Shown piece after piece: positions 45,049 through 54,502 of a stretch of 64,000 nucleotides of DNA. This DNA is from Cohnella baijiui (lineage in GTDB: Bacteria; Bacillota; Bacilli; Paenibacillales; Paenibacillaceae). The translations under genes were made by a program, and so were the position numbers. Each line of letters opens with the position of its first letter. Within the stretch, counting starts at the first letter, position 1. The notes under the pieces are model-generated. The model had not been told where the DNA came from. It searched no databases and worked only from the letters and a program-made list of their open reading frames with translations. The stretch covers positions 62,001 through 126,000 of the forward strand of contig NZ_JAJFOW010000005.1 of the NCBI RefSeq assembly GCF_020731285.1, in the 5' to 3' direction.

Positions 45049-45792
45049 ATGAATGAGCGGATTCCCGCGATTCCGCGGGAGCCGGCGGAACGGCGCCGCA
45101 GAAGCAAGTTGCTGTGGATCGTCGTCGCGCTGTTCGTCATCTTGCTCGTCGTGCTCTTTTTCCGCTCCTCCCTGTCCCGCGTCACCTCGATCGAAGTGAC
45201 CGGAAACTACTACGTCTCGCAGGCGGAGATCGCCCAGGCGCTGAATGTGCAGATCGGCGATTCGTTTTTCGCGCCGGGCTCGAAGACGCTCGAGCGGCGG
45301 GTCGGGCAACTGCCGGCCGTCAACGCCGTTCAAGCGAAAAAGCGGTTCCCCGGCAAGCTGACGATCGTCGTCAAGGAGTACCAGCCGGTCGCCGTCGAGC
45401 TGGGCGCGGACGGGAAGCTCGGCCTTGTGCTGGAGAGCGGCCTCGTTCTTCCGTCCAAGGAAGGGACGGCTCTCCCGAACAAGCCGGTGCTGGCCGGCTG
45501 GAGTGCCGACGATCCGCAGCGCCTCGAGCTGTGCCGGGTGCTCGCGAAGATCCAGGATGCGCAGCTCGGCGATTTGTCGCAAATTTCGCCGGATCCGTCG
45601 AAGGCGTACCCCGACCGGATCAAGCTTTATACCCGATCGCGGTTCGAGGTCATTACGACCGTCGGCAAGCTGGCCGACAAGATCGACATTTTGAACGAGC
45701 TGGTAGAGAACCGGGAGCCCGGACAGGTCGTCATGCTGGATTCGGACACCTATCGGCCTTATTCAGCACAAACTGCCTCGTCGAGCGGCTAG
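45049..45792 (+). CDS. divIB: Cell division protein DivIB/FtsQ
   Basis: This 247-residue bitopic protein has a basic cytoplasmic tail (1-22), a transmembrane helix (about 24-43), a POTRA domain starting at VTSIEVTGNYYVSQAEI, and a beta domain. It bridges FtsL/DivIC to the division synthases. The ATG at 45049 is served by AGAGGTGG. The ylxW/ylxX/sbp genes that follow divIB in B. subtilis are missing; ftsA comes next after a 282-bp spacer. Confidence 0.92.
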   Translation: MNERIPAIPREPAERRRRSKLLWIVVALFVILLVVLFFRSSLSRVTSIEVTGNYYVSQAEIAQALNVQIGDSFFAPGSKTLERRVGQLPAVNAVQAKKRFPGKLTIVVKEYQPVAVELGADGKLGLVLESGLVLPSKEGTALPNKPVLAGWSADDPQRLELCRVLAKIQDAQLGDLSQISPDPSKAYPDRIKLYTRSRFEVITTVGKLADKIDILNELVENREPGQVVMLDSDTYRPYSAQTASSSG

Positions 45793-45928
45793 AAGCGCTG
45801 TAAACATAAGGAAAAGGACTCTACTCAAGCCGTACAAAGCATGCTAGAATTTGGCTTACCGGTCGCGATGGCCGGCGCTTCGCCAACCGATTTTCGGACA
45901 AGCTTTCGGGCGCGTCCCGCATTTGTTT

Positions 45929-45958
45929 TTGACGCGGTTTCGTGGAAATTATTACAAT
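45929..45958 (+). promoter_or_regulatory. Sigma-A promoter of ftsA-ftsZ
   Basis: TTGACG (45929-45934), an 18-bp spacer and TACAAT (45953-45958) lie 116 bp upstream of the ftsA start. I could not find the sigma-H promoter known for this operon in B. subtilis. Confidence 0.7.
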
Positions 45959-46074
45959 GCCCGAGACGTCAAAAATTTTGTAGAAAAAAGAGGGAAAAGC
46001 ACGCAGATGTTGAATATGTAGAGGAAGCATCCCTTTTCGCAGATTTTTCATCGACCAATGGGAGGTGCCACCGG

Positions 46075-47319
46075 TTGAGTAGCAGTGATCTCATCGTCAG
46101 CCTAGACATCGGAACCTCTAAGGTTCGGGTGATCATCGGGGAAATGAGCAACGGAGCCATGAATATCATCGGCGTCGGATCGGCGGATTCCGATGGCATC
46201 CGCAAAGGCGCCATTGTCGATATCGATCAGACCGTTCAATCCATTCGCAACGCCGTGGATCATGCCGAACGGATGGTCGGCATTTCGATCGGCGAGGTAT
46301 ACGTCGGCATCGCCGGCAACCATATTTCGCTCCAGAGCAATCATGGCGTCGTCGCCGTCTCCAACGAAGACCGGGAGATCGGCGAGGAAGATATCGAACG
46401 TGTGCTGCAGGCCGCCAAGGTCGTCGCCCTGCCGCCCGAACGCGAGATCATCGGGCTTTTGCCCAAGCAGTTTCTCGTGGACGGGCTGTCCGGCATCCAA
46501 GACCCGCGCGGGATGATCGGCGTCCGCCTCGAGGTGGAATGCACGATCATCACCGGCACGAAGGCCGCCGTACATAATTTGATGCGCTGCGTCGAAAAGG
46601 CGGGCCTGCGCATATCCGGCATCGTGCTGATGTCGCTGGCTTCGGGCATGATGGCGCTCACGAAGGACGAGAAGCAAATGGGCACGGTGCTCGCCGATAT
46701 CGGCGCGGGGTCCACGACGCTCGCGATCTTCGAGGGCGGCAGTCTCGTCGCCGTTTCGACGCTGCCGATCGGCGGCGATTACGTGACGAGCGACATCTGC
46801 TACGGCTTGAAGACGCAGACGGAGCACGCCGAAAAGATCAAGCTGAAGTACGGCTGCGCCCGCGTGGACGAAGCGGCGGACGATCTGAAGTTCAAGGTGA
46901 TGCGCGTCGGCAGCAACGTGGAGAAGGAATTCTCCCAGCTCGAGCTGGCGAACATCATCGAGCCTCGCATGCAAGAGATCTTCCATATGATCAGGCAAGA
47001 AGTCAAGCGGCTGGGGTACCTGGACAAGCTGAACGGCTACGTCCTGACGGGCGGATCCGTCTCGATGCCAAGCGTCCTGTCGCTGGCGCAAATCGAGCTC
47101 GAATCGAACGTGAGGATCGCGGTGCCCGACTTCATCGGCGTGAGGGATCCGTCCTTCAGCAGCGGGGTCGGCATGATCCAGTACGTCACCAAATACGTTC
47201 GAACCCGCGGCGCGCCCGTTTCCAAGCGTCCGGCGAAGAGCAAAGCGGCTTCCGGCGCGGCGCCGTCCAAACCGGGCGTCATGGAGTGGTTTAAGAACAT
47301 GTTCAAAGAGTTCATTTAA
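46075..47319 (+). CDS. ftsA: Cell division protein FtsA
   Basis: This 414-residue actin-family protein tethers FtsZ to the membrane. Visible are the first phosphate loop SLDIGTSKVRVIIG, the 1C domain (VDIDQTVQSIRNAVDHAE), the second phosphate loop LADIGAGSTTLAIFEGG, the TGGSVSMPS segment, and the C-terminal amphipathic targeting helix (GVMEWFKNMFKEFI). The frame is open to 45841, but the TTG at 46075 has a GGGAGGTG SD site and fits the family start. Confidence 0.95.
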   Translation: MSSSDLIVSLDIGTSKVRVIIGEMSNGAMNIIGVGSADSDGIRKGAIVDIDQTVQSIRNAVDHAERMVGISIGEVYVGIAGNHISLQSNHGVVAVSNEDREIGEEDIERVLQAAKVVALPPEREIIGLLPKQFLVDGLSGIQDPRGMIGVRLEVECTIITGTKAAVHNLMRCVEKAGLRISGIVLMSLASGMMALTKDEKQMGTVLADIGAGSTTLAIFEGGSLVAVSTLPIGGDYVTSDICYGLKTQTEHAEKIKLKYGCARVDEAADDLKFKVMRVGSNVEKEFSQLELANIIEPRMQEIFHMIRQEVKRLGYLDKLNGYVLTGGSVSMPSVLSLAQIELESNVRIAVPDFIGVRDPSFSSGVGMIQYVTKYVRTRGAPVSKRPAKSKAASGAAPSKPGVMEWFKNMFKEFI

Positions 47320-47369
47320 GCCGCTGCTGACGACGAGCCACCCAGCGAAGCGAGGAGGAGTATTGAGAT

Positions 47370-48509
<1,140 letters not shown>

Positions 48510-48574
48510 CGGCCAGCCGCGATGCGGCTTCCGGGCCGATCCGCGGACCGTACCGGATCCGAACGCACCACCGC

Positions 48575-48609
48575 GACCGTCCAGGCTTCCCGCCTGACGG
48601 TCTTTTTTT
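48575..48609 (+). terminator. Rho-independent terminator of ftsAZ
   Basis: GACCGTC (48575-48581) pairs with GACGGTC (48596-48602), with an inner AGGC/GCCT stem. Seven T residues follow. It closes the dcw cluster. Confidence 0.9.
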
Positions 48610-48708
48610 GGTTCGCCGGCGGTCCGGGGCGAAGGAAATCGCTCCGGCGTGTCGAAAGCAATCTGCCATAAGAAGCACGATTCATCGGCCTGCTGCCAGA
48701 GGTGCAAC

Positions 48709-50118
48709 ATGTCCAAGTTGTCCAACCCGTATCGTTCCTTCACTTTGCTGCTGGCCGGCTTTGTCGTCATCTTCGGCATCGCACTGTCTTACGCGGCCTA
48801 CGTCCTCATCTCCCAGCAGATCGTCCGCGATACGAGCGATGTGACGCGAAGCGCGGTCGAACGGCACTTCTCCGTTCTCCCGCAGCTGAGCGGCATCTTC
48901 GGCTCCGGTGCCGCGCCGGACGGCGGCGGCACCTCGATGGATGGGGGACAGGCGAAGTCCGGCGAGCATGCAGCACATCACGGCAGGGACGACGGTTCGT
49001 CGGCGAGCGACGGCCGCACGGCGAAGGGTGCCGCGACGGATGCGGACCACGAAGCGCTGAAGCAGATCGTCCGCATGCATTTCGATCTGTATCAGATTCA
49101 CGAGGTGCAGATGTACGATCGCAGCGGGATCGTCCAATTCAGCTACGATCGTGCCCTGCTCCATTCGGAGGTCGATGCTGCCGACCGTTCCGCCTTCGAG
49201 CGGGCGCTCGCTCGAGACGAACTGATTTCGGAAAAGCAAGGCGATTATCTCAAGCTTTGGATTCCGATCGCCGGCGGAGACGGACGGGTCGTCGGGATCG
49301 TCGAGGCATCGCGAGACTGGACGGCCCAGCAAGCGAACATCCTGCGCATCAGCATGACGATGGCAGCTTTGACGGCGGCGGGGATGCTCGCGCTGTTTTT
49401 CGGCCTCCGCCAGCTGTTCGTCCGTTCCTCCCGCACGATCGGACGCCAGCACCGGGAGCGCGGCGATCTGCTCGAGCGCATTAGCCGAACCTACGACGAG
49501 TCCCTGCACGCGCTCAGCAGCGCGCTCGACAGCCGGGACAACGAGACGCAAGGCCATTCCTACCGGGTCACCGCCTACTCGTGGCTGCTCGGCCGGGAGC
49601 TCGGCATGAACAGCGAACAGCTCGAGACGCTGATTCGCGGAGCGCTGCTGCATGACGTCGGCAAGATCGGCATCCCGGACGCCATCCTGCGCAAAGAAGG
49701 GCCGCTAGACGACATGGAATGGGCGATCATGCGTACGCACGTCAGCATGGGCGTCCACATGCTGGAGCACATCGATTTTCTGAAGCCGGCGCTGGAGATC
49801 GTCCGCTATCACCACGAGCGCTGGGACGGCCGCGGGTATCCGGCCGGCATCGGCGGCGAGTCGATTCCCCTCAAGGCACGCATTTTCGCCATTTGCGATT
49901 CTTATGACGCGATGACGTCGGACCGGCCGTACCGGTCCGCGCGCACGCACGAGGAGGCCATCGCAGAGCTGCGCCGATGCGCGGGCACGCAGTTTTGCCC
50001 AACTTGCATCGAGGCGTTCGAGCGGCTGCCCAAGGAAAAGCTCGAGAAAGTGCGGCATTTATCCCAACAGGACATGCGGAACGTCTCGATCGAGCAATTT
50101 TTGCCCCAAGTGGGGTAG
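48709..50118 (+). CDS. HD-GYP domain phosphodiesterase with extracellular sensor region
   Basis: This protein of about 469 residues has an N-terminal membrane helix (about 10-30) and an extracytoplasmic sensor region (about 35-215) with a Gly/Ser/His-rich insertion. A second helix (about 220-245) and a cytoplasmic HD-GYP domain follow. The HD-GYP domain shows HSYRVTAYSW, LLHDVGKIGIPD, RTHVSMG, YHHERWDGRGYP and the DSYDAMTSDRPYR signature. HD-GYP enzymes degrade cyclic di-GMP or related dinucleotides; all metal-ligand His/Asp residues are present. The ATG at 48709 has an AGAGGTG SD site; a GTG at 48649 is an alternative. It is not part of the standard ftsZ-spoIIGA order. Confidence 0.9.
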   Translation: MSKLSNPYRSFTLLLAGFVVIFGIALSYAAYVLISQQIVRDTSDVTRSAVERHFSVLPQLSGIFGSGAAPDGGGTSMDGGQAKSGEHAAHHGRDDGSSASDGRTAKGAATDADHEALKQIVRMHFDLYQIHEVQMYDRSGIVQFSYDRALLHSEVDAADRSAFERALARDELISEKQGDYLKLWIPIAGGDGRVVGIVEASRDWTAQQANILRISMTMAALTAAGMLALFFGLRQLFVRSSRTIGRQHRERGDLLERISRTYDESLHALSSALDSRDNETQGHSYRVTAYSWLLGRELGMNSEQLETLIRGALLHDVGKIGIPDAILRKEGPLDDMEWAIMRTHVSMGVHMLEHIDFLKPALEIVRYHHERWDGRGYPAGIGGESIPLKARIFAICDSYDAMTSDRPYRSARTHEEAIAELRRCAGTQFCPTCIEAFERLPKEKLEKVRHLSQQDMRNVSIEQFLPQVG

Positions 50119-50157
50119 CCGGGAAAGCCCATTTCATATCTCGCCATGCCGCAGTGC

Positions 50158-50191
50158 GACAAAGCCGCCGGGACGTCCCGGCGGCTTTGTC
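50158..50191. terminator. 34-bp perfect palindrome, terminator of the HD-GYP gene
   Basis: The 17-base arm GACAAAGCCGCCGGGAC is followed immediately by its exact complement, with no unpaired centre on paper. It lies 40 bp after the HD-GYP stop. T residues on the exit side are few, so it may also insulate spoIIGA from upstream reading. Confidence 0.7.
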
Positions 50192-50238
50192 GTATGCTGG
50201 CGCGCTCCGCCCAAAGTCCCTGTTCGGCGCCAGGCGGG

Positions 50239-50305
50239 CTCGACAAAAAAACTATCGGAAGGCCGGCAAGTTTAGACAGACTCCGAAAATCAAACGGATT
50301 ATACT
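50239..50305 (+). promoter_or_regulatory. spoIIG-type promoter with Spo0A boxes
   Basis: A -35-like TAGACA (50273-50278) and a -10 TATACT (50300-50305) are 21 bp apart, about 4 bp longer than the norm. A reversed Spo0A box (TTTGTCGAG on the minus strand, 50239-50247) lies upstream, and a weaker box overlaps the -35 (CTGTCTAAA on the minus strand). B. subtilis spoIIG has the same arrangement: abnormal spacing made workable by Spo0A-P. Confidence 0.65.
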
Positions 50306-50449
50306 GGGTTCAATCCATTCCGGGAGCGTCAGAACAGCCGGCGGAGCCGCCCTCGGCGGCGCTGTCGGCTCGATCGGAGACGATCGGAGAGGAAGCGCGA
50401 ACGAGGGAACCCGGCCCGCCGCGTTTCGAGGCGGAAGGAAGCGATCGGC

Positions 50450-51412
50450 ATGACGGTGTACGTGGATTTGGTGTTCCTGTCCAACTTGGCGATGGACGCC
50501 GCGGTGCTGCTGGCGACCGCCAAGGTGCGCAGGCTTCGGCCGGCGAAGCGGCGTATCGCCGCGTCGGCGACGCTCGGAGCGGTCTACGCGGCGGCCATGT
50601 TCGTGGCCGAAGTGCCGTACCTCTATTCGCTCGGCGCCAAGATGGCCGTCTCCGTTGCGATGGTGCTTCTGGCCTTCGGCTACGGCGGCCCGCTTCGTTT
50701 CGCCCGCCATCTGGGCTCCTTTTATTTGGCGAGCTTCGCGGCGCTGGGCGGGGTGATCGGCCTTTCCTCGCTGCTGAAGTACGCGGGCTCCCCTTGGACG
50801 CTCATGGAGGCGACGAGCGGAGGCGGCATCGCGGTTTCCTTTCAGATGTCCGCGGCGCTGTTCGCCGTCACCGCGGCGATGGCGATCTGGCTCTATCGGG
50901 GCGAGCAGACAAGCGTCCAAAGCCAGGAACGGCTGGAGGCGCTGCTCGCGGAAGTCGCCGTGCGCATTGACGGACAAGTTTGGCACTGCAAGGGGCTTGT
51001 GGATACCGGCAACCGTCTCTACGATCCGCTGACGCGCATACCCGTCATGATTGTGGAGGCGGCCGTCTGGCGGGAGCAGCTGCCGCCCGGATGGGCCGAC
51101 CGGCTGCGGGAGGAGCCGGCGGACCGGCTCGTCTCCGAGCTGGACCCGTCGGCGCCGGGCGGCTTCGCCTGGAGCGATCGGCTTCGCCTTGTGCCTTATC
51201 GCGGGGTAAACGGCACGACAAAGCTGATGCTGGCCGTCAAGCCGGACGCGGTGGAGATCGCCGTTTCGGGCGGCGATCCCTTGACCCACCGACGGGTGCT
51301 GATCGGCCTGGACGGCGGGACGCTTTCCGCCGAAGGCGCTTACCGCGCCATCGTGCACGCCGATTTGACCTTTGCCGGCGAACAGGCGTCGGCGCCATCC
51401 CAGACCGCATGA
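50450..51412 (+). CDS. spoIIGA: Sigma-E processing peptidase SpoIIGA
   Basis: This 320-residue membrane aspartic protease cleaves pro-sigma-E in the mother cell after a signal from SpoIIR. The N-terminal half has five membrane helices. The C-terminal half has an aspartic-protease-like domain with D185 in GLVDTGNRLYDPLT as the catalytic residue. The ATG is at 50450. Its stop is followed at once by the AGGAGG SD of sigE, so substrate and protease are co-expressed. The long-spaced promoter upstream suggests Spo0A control. Confidence 0.94.
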   Translation: MTVYVDLVFLSNLAMDAAVLLATAKVRRLRPAKRRIAASATLGAVYAAAMFVAEVPYLYSLGAKMAVSVAMVLLAFGYGGPLRFARHLGSFYLASFAALGGVIGLSSLLKYAGSPWTLMEATSGGGIAVSFQMSAALFAVTAAMAIWLYRGEQTSVQSQERLEALLAEVAVRIDGQVWHCKGLVDTGNRLYDPLTRIPVMIVEAAVWREQLPPGWADRLREEPADRLVSELDPSAPGGFAWSDRLRLVPYRGVNGTTKLMLAVKPDAVEIAVSGGDPLTHRRVLIGLDGGTLSAEGAYRAIVHADLTFAGEQASAPSQTA

Positions 51413-51427
51413 CAGGAGGTTGTCGAA

Positions 51428-52150
51428 TTGCTCGTAAAATGGAAGCTGATGTACCAGCTGACGCTCTATCGCCTGCTGTTCTGGTTTGGATGGAAGAGCG
51501 AGGAAGTGTACTACATCGGGGGCAGCGAGGCGCTGCCGCCCCCGCTCACGCGCGAGGAAGAGGAGTATCTGCTCGAACGGCTGCCCTCCGGGGACTCGGC
51601 GATCCGGGCGATGCTCATCGAGCGCAATCTGCGGCTGGTCGTCTACATTGCCCGAAAGTTCGAGAATACCGGCATCCATATCGAAGATTTGGTCTCGATC
51701 GGCGCGATCGGCTTGATCAAAGCCGTCAATACGTTCGATCCGGAGAAAAAAATCAAGCTGGCGACGTATGCTTCCAGGTGCATCGAGAACGAGATTCTCA
51801 TGTATTTGCGCCGCAACAGCAAAACCCGCACCGAAGTGAGCTTCGACGAGCCGCTCAACATCGATTGGGACGGTAACGAGCTGCTGCTCTCCGATGTGCT
51901 CGGCACGGAAAACGATACGATCTACCGCAACATCGAGGAGCAAGTGGATCGCAAGCTGCTGCACAAGGCGCTCGACAAGCTGACCGACCGCGAGCGGACG
52001 ATCATGGAGCTGCGGTTCGGCCTGGCCGACGGCGAAGAGAAAACCCAAAAGGACGTTGCAGACCTGCTGGGCATTTCCCAATCGTACATTTCTCGTCTGG
52101 AGAAGCGGATCATCAAGCGACTTCGGAAAGAGTTCAATAAAATGGTTTGA
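51428..52150 (+). CDS. sigE: RNA polymerase sigma factor SigE (pro-form)
   Basis: This 240-residue early mother-cell sigma factor is made as an inactive precursor. The first 27 or so residues form the amphipathic pro-sequence, and cleavage is expected in the conserved SEEVYYIGG (Tyr27-Tyr28), as in B. subtilis. Region 2 ([33 protein letters not shown]) and region 4 ([19 protein letters not shown]) are complete. The start is a TTG with CAGGAGG upstream. It is cotranscribed with spoIIGA. Confidence 0.96.
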   Translation: MLVKWKLMYQLTLYRLLFWFGWKSEEVYYIGGSEALPPPLTREEEEYLLERLPSGDSAIRAMLIERNLRLVVYIARKFENTGIHIEDLVSIGAIGLIKAVNTFDPEKKIKLATYASRCIENEILMYLRRNSKTRTEVSFDEPLNIDWDGNELLLSDVLGTENDTIYRNIEEQVDRKLLHKALDKLTDRERTIMELRFGLADGEEKTQKDVADLLGISQSYISRLEKRIIKRLRKEFNKMV

Positions 52151-52172
52151 TCGGCAACGGGAGTTCAGACCG

Positions 52173-52201
52173 GAATAAAAACCCCTCCCCCGGAGATACT
52201 T
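52173..52201 (+). promoter_or_regulatory. Candidate forespore (sigma-F/G) promoter of sigG
   Basis: GAATA (52173-52177), a 14-bp spacer and GGAGATACTT (52192-52201) resemble the sigma-F consensus GYATA and GGnnAnAnTR, with one mismatch in each. It lies 36 bp upstream of the sigG start, inside the 5' arm of the hairpin at 52183-52227. Confidence 0.45.
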
Positions 52202-52227
52202 TACATTAACGCTGCTCCCCGGGAGGG
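52183..52227 (+). promoter_or_regulatory. Stem-loop sequestering the sigG ribosome binding site
   Basis: CCCTCCC (52183-52189) pairs with GGGAGGG (52221-52227). After a 2x2 mismatch, GGAG (52192-52195) pairs with CTCC (52215-52218). The 3' arm is the SD itself, 10 bases before the TTG. A transcript starting just after the -10 at 52192-52201 would lack the 5' arm and leave the SD free. Confidence 0.7.
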
Positions 52228-52237
52228 AAAATACACC

Positions 52238-53020
52238 TTGACCCGCAACAAAGTGGAGATTTGTGGAGTGGACACCTCAAAGCTGCCCGTCCTCACCAAC
52301 GCCGAAATGAGGGAATTGTTCCTCGCTCTGCAAACCCGCGGTGAACTCGAAGCCCGGGAAAAACTCGTGAATGGCAACCTGCGCCTCGTGCTCAGCGTGA
52401 TCCAGCGGTTCAACAACCGCGGAGAGTATGTTGACGACCTGTTCCAGGTCGGATGCATCGGCCTTATGAAAGCCATCGACAATTTCGATCTGGGTCAGAA
52501 CGTTCGTTTCTCCACGTACGCGGTGCCGATGATCATCGGGGAGATTCGCCGCTATTTGCGGGACAACAATCCGATCCGCGTCTCGCGCAGCCTGCGGGAC
52601 ATCGCGTACAAGGCGCTGCAGGTGCGCGACCAGCTGACGAACCAGCATTCCCGCGAGCCGACGATCCTCGAGATCTCCCAGGTGCTGAACGTGCCCAAGG
52701 AGGACATCGTGTTCGCGCTCGACGCGATCCAGGATCCCGTGTCGCTGTTCGAGCCGATCTATCACGACGGAGGCGACCCGATCTACGTGATGGATCAGAT
52801 CAGCGACGAGCGGAACAAAGACATCCAATGGATCGAGGAAATCGCGCTTCGCGAGGCGATGCGCAAGCTGAACGACCGCGAGAAGATGATTCTGTCCATG
52901 CGCTTCTTCGAAGGCAAGACGCAGATGGAGGTCGCCGACGAGATCGGCATCTCCCAAGCCCAGGTGTCCCGGCTCGAGAAGTCGGCCATCCAGCAGATGC
53001 AAAAGCACGTGAAGACATAG
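52238..53020 (+). CDS. sigG: Forespore RNA polymerase sigma factor SigG
   Basis: This 260-residue late forespore sigma factor opens with the family-specific TRNKVEICGVDTSKLPVL. Region 2 (NLRLVLSVIQRFNNRGE, DLFQVGCIGLMKAIDNFD), region 3 (NPIRVSRSLRDIAYKALQ) and region 4 (EIGISQAQVSRLEKSAIQQM) follow. The start is a TTG with GGGAGGG upstream, held in a stem-loop on long transcripts. It follows sigE by 87 bp as in B. subtilis. Confidence 0.96.
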   Translation: MTRNKVEICGVDTSKLPVLTNAEMRELFLALQTRGELEAREKLVNGNLRLVLSVIQRFNNRGEYVDDLFQVGCIGLMKAIDNFDLGQNVRFSTYAVPMIIGEIRRYLRDNNPIRVSRSLRDIAYKALQVRDQLTNQHSREPTILEISQVLNVPKEDIVFALDAIQDPVSLFEPIYHDGGDPIYVMDQISDERNKDIQWIEEIALREAMRKLNDREKMILSMRFFEGKTQMEVADEIGISQAQVSRLEKSAIQQMQKHVKT

Positions 53021-53040
53021 CCGCCCGCGGGCGGCGGGTG

Positions 53041-53068
53041 ACAGGCCGGGAGCGATCCCGGCCTGTTT
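53041..53068 (+). terminator. Terminator after sigG
   Basis: ACAGGCCGGGA (53041-53051) pairs perfectly with its complement at 53056-53066 over a GCGA tetraloop. A short T-run follows. Confidence 0.75.
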
Positions 53069-53175
53069 TGGCGCGTCCGGCGAAGGAAACCCGGGTCGGG
53101 ATCGATGCCGGGCCTTCGGCACCGGGAAAGGCGGGGGAGCGATAGGCTTGGCGGACGCGGAAGACAAGGGCGCGG

Positions 53176-53204
53176 GCAACTTTTGAAGGCATGGCTCATA
53201 TAGT
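53176..53204 (+). promoter_or_regulatory. Candidate sigma-E promoter of ylmC
   Basis: GCAACTT (53176-53182), a 14-bp spacer and CATATAGT (53197-53204) match the sigma-E pattern KMATATT and CATACAnT at most but not all positions. It lies 63 bp upstream of ylmC. Confidence 0.35.
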
Positions 53205-53267
53205 GAAGTAACGGCATGTTGGGCGATCGTACCGACCGCCGACTGCGGAAAGGCGGGGGCGCCGATC

Positions 53268-53543
53268 ATGAAAATATCCGATTTTCAAACGAAGGACGTC
53301 ATCAATATCGTCGATGGCAAAAAGCTTGGGCAGGTGAGCGATCTGGAGCTCGATTTGCGGCAAGGGAGAATCGACTCGATCGTCGTGCCGACGGTCGGGC
53401 GGCTGTTCGGCATGTTCGGCGGGGGAACGGACGTCGTCATCCCGTGGCGCAATATCGTCAAGATCGGCGCGGACGTAGTGCTCGTCCGGCTGGACGACGC
53501 CAGGGTTTACCGGACGGAAGACGCGGAAGGGGCGTCCCGCTAG
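53268..53543 (+). CDS. ylmC: YlmC/YmxH family PRC-barrel sporulation protein
   Basis: This 91-residue protein is made of one PRC-barrel domain (KISDFQTKDVINIVDGKKLGQ, then VIPWRNIVKIGADVVLVR). The YlmC/YmxH family is found in endospore formers and sits beside sigG in many of them. The function is unknown. A GGCGGGGGCG stretch upstream serves as SD. B. subtilis has ylmA between sigG and ylmC; it is missing here, and the spacer contains only a terminator and a possible promoter. Confidence 0.9.
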   Translation: MKISDFQTKDVINIVDGKKLGQVSDLELDLRQGRIDSIVVPTVGRLFGMFGGGTDVVIPWRNIVKIGADVVLVRLDDARVYRTEDAEGASR

Positions 53544-53649
53544 GGAAGGGCCGCCGATTCCGGCGCAGGGTCCGCGAGCGAGAAAACGGGCGAGAGGCCG
53601 CTTTCCCGCCGGCAGCGGGCGTGATACACTGGGGGGCGGAGGTGGAACG

Positions 53650-54489
53650 ATGGAACCATTCGCACCGCAAACCCCGATGCCCCCGGCATCCGGCCAAGCC
53701 GGACTGCTGCATCTTGCCCCCTGGGCTTCGTTCGCCGGCCTGACCGCCGGCTTTACATCCCGCCATGGCGGCTTTAGCGAAGCGCCCTGGCGGAGCCTGA
53801 ACACGGCGCTGCACGTCGGCGACGCCGACGACGCCGTCGTTCGCAACCGCCGCCTGGTGGCGGAAACGCTCGGCTGGACATTCGAGGCTTGGACTTGCGC
53901 CGAGCAGGTGCACGGGGCGCGCGTTCACGTCGTCCGTGAGACCGACCGCGGCGCGGGCAAGATGAGCCGCGACGCGGCGATCCGGGACGCCGACGCGCTC
54001 GTGACCGACGAGCCGGACGTCCTGCTCGCGATGTTTTTCGCCGATTGCGTGCCGCTCTATTTTTACGATCCGCGCCGCGGCGCGCTGGGTCTTGCCCACG
54101 CGGGCTGGAAAGGCACCGTGAAGGACGTCGCCGGCGAGACCGTCCGGACGATGGCCGCCGTGTACGGCACCGATCCGGCCGATCTGCACGCGGCAATCGG
54201 ACCCTCGATCGGCGCATGCTGCTACGAAGTGGACGAAGCGGTCCTGACGCACGTTCGGCAGATCGCGGCGGATGGCGACGGACGCTTCTATACCGGGCGC
54301 GACGAAGGCAAGGCGAACCTCGACTTGAAAGAAATCAACCGACATCTTATGATAAAAGCAGGAATTTTGCCGAGTCGCATCGAAATGTCAACTTGGTGCA
54401 CGAGCTGTCGAACCGACTTGTTTTTCTCCCACCGCAAGGAACGGGGACAAGCCGGTCGAATGATGAGCTGGCTGGGTAAGAGAAATTGA
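53650..54489 (+). CDS. pgeF: Purine nucleoside phosphorylase, laccase-domain type (YlmD/PgeF)
   Basis: This 279-residue protein of the YfiH/DUF152 family shows the metal-binding residues in GFTSRHGGFS, AEQVHGARVHVV, FFADCVPLYF and HAGWKGTVKDV. Members phosphorolyse adenosine/inosine and also prune misincorporated residues from peptidoglycan precursors (PgeF). That role suits a gene within a division region. The start is an ATG at 53650 with GGAGGTGG upstream. It is followed directly by ylmE. Confidence 0.92.
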   Translation: MEPFAPQTPMPPASGQAGLLHLAPWASFAGLTAGFTSRHGGFSEAPWRSLNTALHVGDADDAVVRNRRLVAETLGWTFEAWTCAEQVHGARVHVVRETDRGAGKMSRDAAIRDADALVTDEPDVLLAMFFADCVPLYFYDPRRGALGLAHAGWKGTVKDVAGETVRTMAAVYGTDPADLHAAIGPSIGACCYEVDEAVLTHVRQIAADGDGRFYTGRDEGKANLDLKEINRHLMIKAGILPSRIEMSTWCTSCRTDLFFSHRKERGQAGRMMSWLGKRN

Positions 54490-54502
54490 GGTGAGCGTTG
54501 CC

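Noticed and set aside
45841-46074. 78-residue N-terminal extension of FtsA
   Set aside because: It covers the promoter at 45929-45958 and does not resemble FtsA; the TTG at 46075 with GGGAGGTG fits the family.
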